From Steromphala cineraria (Eukaryota; Mollusca; Gastropoda; Trochida; Trochidae): 64,000 nt of DNA. The notes under the pieces were generated by a model that saw only the letters and a program-made list of their open reading frames with translations, had not been told where the DNA came from and did not search any database. A program made the position numbers and the translations under genes. Positions 57,300-64,000 of this stretch are shown here, piece after piece (the first letter of the stretch is position 1; each line of letters begins with the position of its first letter). Location: positions 59,464,289 through 59,528,288 of the forward strand of contig OU744731.1 of NCBI GenBank assembly GCA_916613615.1, given 5' to 3'.

Positions 57300-59438
57300 G
57301 ATCCTTTCTGCATCAAAGAGCTGTACAAGTGTGCATCAAAGAGTTTCAATCAAAATAGAAAATCTCTACATCCCAGGCTCGAACTTGCTTCATTCTCTTC
57401 TTCTTTTTTGGTGAATTTAAGGAACACTATCGTATGTGATGCTGTAAAAAGATTATGAACCCTCAATAAAATTAAAAGATTTTGGATAAGTAATAAATCA
57501 CTAATTAGTCAAAAAGTGGAAGATAACGTGTCTTAGGATTGTTTACCGTCAGAAAAAGGACAATTTCAAGCCAAGTAAAACATCAAAGGTATGAATCAAA
57601 ATAATCTGTAGCCAAAGTCTCAATACACCCTAGACACACAAACGACTGACTATTGTATTGCAGGAAGAGTTAGGAAGAATTCCACTCAAGAGACTCTGTC
57701 AACTTTTCATTTCATTTCCCAGCAAGAACTCTTATAAATGGCAGCCACGCAGAAGACTGACTACAACGAAATCTTGTGGATTACAGAAAACGGAAACATA
57801 ACTAAAACTAGTGTTCTTATCTCAATAAACCCCATTGACAATATGTGACATCGTTAGTTTTAAGGATAAAGCAATAAAATCTTTGAAAAGTTAAACATGC
57901 GTTTCATTTGTGGAAGAGTATACAAATAAGAAAATCAGATCAGTTTTTTAAATGTACATCAATGAATGTGTAAATAGAAAGAAAGTCCAAAAATCTACAG
58001 GAGAACTTGATTTCGCAGTCAACTGCTAAGGTCAAGACAGACGGACCTAAACTCTATGAATTGTTATTGAATCATAACGAACATACGATTGGCGCAGAAC
58101 TGATCTATATAAAAAAAACTTGAACAGTCTCACAACTATTGATAACAAGCTTTGCAAAGAGTTAATCTTGCAGAATGGACGGACAGTCAAATACACAAAG
58201 TGATAACTCTTTAGTTTTCCACATCCATATTTGTACCGCTACATCAATTAAAACAATATTTGTATCATATATACTAAAAATTACGCTGTATATTCAAGGA
58301 AAAACTTCAACATTCCATCAAATCAAACATGTTTTTTCAGAGTTTAAAAGAGATGGAATCGCGGTTAATCCTTAAAATCTGAATCCCAAATCAAAGAAGA
58401 ATTAGAAATTAATCCTTGTCAGATATGGCTTTCACATCTAAGGATTTGCTACAAGTGAAGCCTTTTCTGATGTAACCTCTCTAACGATATAAACGCTACG
58501 TTGATTTCAAAACTTCATTAGTGTTTGGAATTATTTTTCTTATAAAGTAATACATTCTCCGCATTTGAATACAATAATAGCTTTCAAACTTCTGTTCAAT
58601 TTTTTCAGATGCAAAAAAAAACATTTAAATTTTTTTATTTAATAATTTTTGAAGGTAATGACTTGATATTTGTTCGTGTTGTTTTACTAGAACGTTTCAG
58701 AGTGAGACAGAAACAATATATTTCAGTTTATCATGGTTGCTCCCAAGCCTTCACGTGTTTTAGAAACAATTTAATATGATTTCTCATGCAAAATAATATC
58801 CTTCCGAATGAGTAACATGTTACAATTAATCTTCTTCAATGGTTATATGTATATTTAACATTCTTATATTTTCATTACCTTTTTGTGAAAGTGTGAAAAA
58901 TGCTTGACTTGACTTGATTATAATGAATGTAATAATGTATCCATGTTCTTGCTTTTTAAGTAAATGTAGATGATTACCTAGACATTCTTGTTCTTTCACT
59001 TTAAGTAAATATAGATTCTGCACTTAGAAAAGTGTTTCGATTCATTCATTATGATAAAACAACTCTGCTCGTTTGTTCAATCTTTTAAAGGTTCGATTAA
59101 TATAACATGAATTTAAAAGTTCATTTGAGGAATCAAACCTTCATGAATTTATTTACATTTGAGTATCTTTAAGCAGACTGTTTCTAAAGTCAGATTTTAC
59201 TTTAAGTTCAAGTTGATTGCATTCGTATTAAAGATATATTATATAATACAAAAAGTAACAAATTTCATCAAGTGAAACCATTTCTGTTATTTTTTTTTAT
59301 ATATACATTTAATTTTGTGTCGATGGGATATTTTTCACAAGAACATGGGGAACATATAATTTTATGCTCAAACAGTTTTGACTATTAAATAATAATATCA
59401 GATGTTCACTCATATCTTACATATATTAGTTCTTATAG
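57300..59438. other. Unassigned non-coding stretch
   Basis: No gene recognised. 58395-58540 carries the dispersed ATTAATCCTTGTCAGATATGGCTTTCACAT phrase also seen near 20120, 32200 and 63850. Otherwise no structure seen. Confidence 0.4.
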
Positions 59439-60483
59439 CAATACAAAAATAGAATTTAATAGCCTGCGGTTTCCTTATCCATTATTTTCTGAACATGTTG
59501 ATATGTTTTTCAAAGCAATTAACTGACATATTTAAATAACTGTTGTTTTTAGTAGCATATACATCTAAAGATATATATAAGAAGATCAAAACGTCCGGAT
59601 TATGCCTTTTTAATTAACTATCATTTCGAACAATTTTCTCATGATATTTTGAAGCAATTGAAGAGGTTTTGGAAAGTCGGTAAGATGTATTTTGTACATG
59701 TTTTTTATGTGTCCTCGATTTGTTTTAACATATCATCATCATAACCGCCATCGTTCCATTGATTAAATGTATGATTGTATGATGAAAACATATCCGTCTT
59801 ATATGTGAATTTAATTCCGAGTTACCGAGTCCAATTCAAATTTATACTAGTACAACACTTTCAACTCCTTATTGTCAATCAATTGCATCATTGCATTGCT
59901 AAAGTTTGACTGATTTAGGATATGATCTTATGTAATTACATTTTTGGTAGTTTTAACTGATTTCACTAATGATAAATATATGACAACACATAACTATATA
60001 AGATAATAGTAATATACCGTAAATTTTGAAGTGTGCATCTAATGTTTTTGGCTAAGAACATACTAAGAACATACTTAGAACAATGAGTACTTGAATATAC
60101 ATGTATATCCTCACTGGTGTTATTAAAACAGCTAGGTGTCTAAAGCGTTAGACATCAAATTAAACAGGTTTGTGGATATCAAACCAAAGCAGACAAATAC
60201 ATTTATGACTGAATGCAGTCAATATCATCAGTGTTTTGTGTTTGTAAAACTCGAGGGAACCATATGTCTGTAGTCATGTAAACGATGGTCACTGCTTTTA
60301 GTCAATGTACATTATGTGTTTAATTTCAAATAACTTCATATCGACACGACAGCAGAACTAATTGGAAATAGATTTAAAAGAAATATATTCCGGTTGCTTA
60401 CTTTAAAACAGTTGTGTCTATAGGATCATGAAACGAAGGTAGGATGGGTTATACATAATTCAAAAGAAACATAAAAGCTATAA

Positions 60484-61017
60484 AGAGGCAGTAGCAAGTT
60501 TTTTGACAATTTTATATTTTCAATTTTTCACTGATAATTGTAAGCTAAATGGGCAGTAGTACGTTTTTTGATAAATTTATATTTCAAATTTTTCACTGAC
60601 AATTGTAAGCTAATGCTTAATGTATCATGTTGATAGTGTCAAAAATACTGTTACACAAACAAAACATCAATAGTCAGAGGACAAAGTATGAAGATTCACA
60701 TAAAATCCATTTGCTGCCTTTAATTCATTTTGTGTAAGAAAAAGGTATTGCATGGCTAACTTTACATTATATAATAGAATTATTTCTGCTCCATTTAGTT
60801 TAAATTTAGTTATAAAGATTCACATAAAATCCACTGGAAGCCATTTTTGTGTGAACACCTTTAATTCATTTTAAGAAAGAAAAGGAATCGTATGGCAATT
60901 ACATATTTGATTCCTTACTGCTTCATTTAGTTTTGATACGGTGTTGTCAGACTGAAATCATGTATTTTCATTTCCATGACATCACCTATGTTCCCCCTAA
61001 AACGTGCTACTGTCCCT
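60484..61017 (-). mobile_element. Family M double insertion, fused by deletion
   Basis: Counterpart of 24121-24796. The outer left end, the nested copy's left end and the outer right end remain. About 150 bp spanning the nested copy's right end is gone, joining TTTAGTTTAAAT to TTATAAAGATTCAC. The nested insertion thus predates the duplication. Confidence 0.9.
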
Positions 61018-61241
61018 TTAAGAGCATTCGTAATGTGAATATAGATATAAATTCATTGACTACTTGTATGTAAAATGTATAAAGACATAAAAGACATAAA
61101 AAATAGAAGACATAGATTCAATAGCATTGTATATAACATGTTAGAATCGTTGGCACGGAGAGCCACACTTGAGAAAAAGATTGACTTCAAACCTTTGTCC
61201 TTTGATGTCTTTTCTTACAGCTTATTTCCCTAGAAGGTTTT

Positions 61242-61437
61242 AGAACCTTGGCAAAACCATTGTGATATGAACCACCCTTTCCATGCGAGAAGCGTTGTCA
61301 TTTGATAAAGAAATTCAAATGGATTGTGGTGCATTTTTCTCCGCTAGGGGAACTGCCGGAACCCAGGGATTCGGCGTAATATAACAGAGGCTATATCAAC
61401 ATTTCATGACTTGATCTGCATTTGTGGGGAGGGAATG
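61242..61437. mobile_element. MULE-like MITE, left part deleted
   Basis: Copy B version of 26554-26900. The left TIR and about 190 bp are missing. The right TIR (TATAACAGAGGCTATATCAAC ... GGGGAGGGAATG) and the right target copy ATGCAGTCC (61438-61446) remain. Confidence 0.85.
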
Positions 61438-62529
61438 ATGCAGTCCAGACACTTCATTGATACAACACAGAAGATGTATGCTTGAGACATGTTCACACGT
61501 CATTAAAAGTTACTGACATCTGTGAATATATATGTTACCCAGTTTTCTATTCAAAACCTTTTCCAGTGCTACTGTACGTATATCCTTTTCATAGTAGAAA
61601 GTCGTGTCAAGGATGAGTTGATGATTTTAATTGTATAGACTGTTTTTGGTAACGCAAGTTGGAGATAATGGATGGAAAAGGCAGAAAAGTCGAAAATGTA
61701 TGCGAACAAAATACTGCTCATAGAAGGGAAGTGTCTGGAACCAAACTTTCAAGATTTCAAACAAATGGTAGATGAGTAGGAATGATATGATTTGCTCTTG
61801 TTTACAAACGCGTGAGTTTAAAAGAGAGATCTGGAATCCTTTATCATAAATTTAAAAAAGTACCCATAACTGTACCCAAAACATAAATCAATATCAAAAT
61901 ACATGTATGAATTGCAATAGTATTAAATCTCATTACAATTGAGAGATTATTCAAATGATTTTGAAGACATGGATCCTTTGAAATATATTTCTGAAAGATT
62001 TTGAAATAAAAAACCAAGTCCAATGGAATTCTTTACTTACCTAAAAATAAGGTTCATTCATACAAAACACCCTCCCAGGGTTTATCAAAAGGAATTCTTT
62101 TGGAATCAGTCAAATACATTAGATAAACTTATCAGTCATGGTTTTATATCAGTTACAAGTAATGTCGAAAATCACCTTTTCATAGACAATTTCATTTTTT
62201 AATCAGATTTGCAGAACTGTTATATTCAAAAGCTGATTAACAACGTTTTGTAATAAGCTACATGTTATCATATTGTTTTGATTAAAAGGTTGATTAACGT
62301 CGAGATTTGATGACGACTAAATCAAAATATTCTGGTAATTTGTTCCATTTTGACTTTTTGTGAAAATGTTTTCTTTCTTTACAGTCCCATTTTCTCAAGT
62401 TGTTTCTGCCGTTGGATATGAACAGTAACTTCGGTAACTTTGTCTGCAGTGGAGAACTGTTCTATACGCATTCAGATTTGGGTGCAATGCTACATTGAAT
62501 TTCAGCGCAGTACCACCCATGGTTCGCTA

Positions 62530-62672
62530 GTTCCAGCCAATGCTCGCAGGTTTCACCGCAATGCATAGCACCAATGGTGTTGCGGGCTTTCTCCCTGCAG
62601 TAATACTAGCAGCCGCGATATAAGTGAAATACTCTTGAAAGCGGCTTCAAACCCAACATCACCTTACCTCAC
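62530..62672 (+). mobile_element. SINE-like element, copy B
   Basis: Same insertion as 29406-29548 with a few substitutions (CTCTTGAAAGCGGCTTCAAA). Confidence 0.65.
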
Positions 62673-63125
62673 AAGACCATTTATACTTGGTTTACTTCGT
62701 TGAAGTTACCAACCTATAACTACCATTGATGTTTGTTCCAAACTTTATGACTAATATGCTGGCGATCGAAGAATTTGTAAGTCTAAACCACTCTGTGCGA
62801 TTACATTACTAAGGCAATGCACCATTGTGGCGTCTTTGTATGTGTGAGAATTGCATAAAGGCTACTACATGTATGTACTATGTATATATATTATCTGATG
62901 AATCGTTGTTATTTTATTGAAATATAGAAAGTTTGATAAGCATGTTAGGTATAGTTTGAAGAACTGAAGTTGAATAAAGTCTTAAATAAAGTGTTTTCAG
63001 TATATTCTTAATGATAAACATGGGGAGTGGAAGAACATTTCATATTCTTCATAAGACTTCTTCATTGTTCACGTACATTTCAAATATTTCAATTTGGTAA
63101 GTTCGGCAAAACAATATGTTGCTAA

Positions 63126-63479
63126 AGAGGCAGTAGCACGTTTGTAGGGGGAATATAAGGTGATGTCGGGAATATGAAAATTAATGGTTCCAATTGAAAG
63201 ACAATGTATTTAAACTAAATGAAGCAGTAATAATTCAAATATATAACGTAAAGCTTAGCCATGTGAATCCGTTTTCTTACACAAAATGATTGAAAGATGT
63301 TGACACTATGGCCGCCAATGGATTTTATGCGAATCTTCATACTTTGTTCTCTGACTATGGATGATTGGTTTGTGTAATGAGATTATTGAAACTGTCAACA
63401 TAAAACATTAAGCATTATCTAACAATTAGCAGTGAAACATTTCAAATATAATATTATCACAAAATGTGCTGCTGCCCCT
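63126..63479 (+). mobile_element. Family M MITE, copy B
   Basis: AGAGGCAGTAGCACGTTTGT ... GTGCTGCTGCCCCT with CTAA/TTAA flanks, the same insertion as 31482-31835. Confidence 0.93.
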
Positions 63480-64000
63480 TTAATGGGCTTTATTCAATTC
63501 TCTTTCCGGTTTTGAACTTACTTTAAAAACTGCATACATGAGGGATCAATCTTCTGAATAATCATTTGAGTGTAATGTAACATTAATGAATAAACTAAAC
63601 AACATCGCAAAAGAAACCAAAACACTTTTAATTTGACTGTGATTAATGATTTCTGAACTATGGTTGTAATGAATTCATTTCCAACATGACCAAAACAGAA
63701 GCATTTTCTCTCAAAATTAACCGATATACTCTATCACATTGAACATCCTCCGAAACTTCAAATACAATACAATTAAGGCTTGAAAGATATTGAATCCCAA
63801 AAACATCTTTTTATGACACATAACACAGATTTCAAAGTAGAGATAAAAAATAATCCTCTTCAAAATATTGCTTTCACATTTAAGAGTTTGATACATCTGA
63901 GGCAAGTTTCTGACTTGAAAGCTTCACGCCGAATCTTCTAAAAACTTCATAGAAATTAAAGGATTTCTCATCAAGATGAAATTGTTTGCTATGTTTACCA

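Larger units (their letters stand above)
54500..57300 (+). repeat. Diverged paralogous segment (partner of 33.0-38.0 kb)
   Basis: Blocks match 33060-33560 and 36300-38000 in the same order and orientation. Within it a unit ending ATGTGTCAGAACCAGTA ... GTGATATACTTTAAATATGT is present twice in tandem (54900-55350 and 55390-55710), where the other segment has one. A SINE, a 30-bp triplication and a hairpin element have been added. Non-coding. Confidence 0.6.
59439..64000 (+). repeat. Segmental duplication, copy B (continues past window)
   Basis: Direct repeat of 23031-32362, 36.4 kb downstream. It lacks the two hairpin elements, the LINE and the AGGTCA element, and has deletions of its own. It keeps the family M insertion at 63126 and the SINE at 62530, which are therefore older than the duplication. 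Confidence 0.93.

Overview
The window looks like AT-rich, repeat-dense DNA from an animal nuclear genome, most likely a mollusc and plausibly a bivalve. The evidence is spliced genes with GT..AG introns, a two-gene PIF/Harbinger transposon, Penelope-like elements with GIY-YIG domains, a CR1/L2-like LINE, a SINE whose 3' part resembles a tail I associate with molluscs, and many MITEs. I found no convincing host gene, rRNA, tRNA or CRISPR array. Nearly everything that can be identified is mobile DNA or its remains.

Layout. 1-4626 is most of a Harbinger element: the end of a HARBI1-type transposase on + (1-314) and a complete five-exon Myb/SANT-like partner gene on - (4377-1361). 4.6-17 kb holds degenerate repeats and MITEs. 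The commonest MITE (family M, TIR AGGGGCAGTAGCACGTTTTT, about 355 bp) occurs about 15 times and duplicates TTAA. 23031-32362 and 59439-64000 are direct copies of one segment. Copy B lacks insertions present in copy A, so it serves as an empty-site control that fixes element ends: a 467-bp hairpin element, a ~1-kb hairpin element, a truncated LINE with 5-bp TSD, and a 1.3-kb element full of AGGTCA repeats. 33-38 kb and 54.5-57.3 kb are an older, more diverged paralogous pair. 40646-44689 is a 4-kb TIR element inserted at the TTAA that also borders a family M copy. Penelope remnants lie at 34 kb (+) and 47 kb (-), and 39 kb and 52-53 kb hold tandem repeats that run into GGAC/GACA-type microsatellites.

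The most unusual signal is a set of short elements with long imperfect palindromes (near 18.0, 25.2, 25.5, 45.6, 50.7, 51.8 and 56.5 kb). Their stems are largely unrelated in sequence, yet several share (i) a terminus ATA|GAGRAYA, (ii) apices of the C-GAA(A)-G mini-hairpin type, (iii) CGAG on both arms at exactly mirrored distances, which would place tandem G.A mismatches in an otherwise paired stem, and (iv) arrays of TGACGTCA (CRE-type) octamers at conserved spacing. The parts that do not form Watson-Crick pairs are conserved while the paired parts are not. This suggests selection on folded DNA (or RNA) structure and may be an undescribed family of non-autonomous mobile elements.
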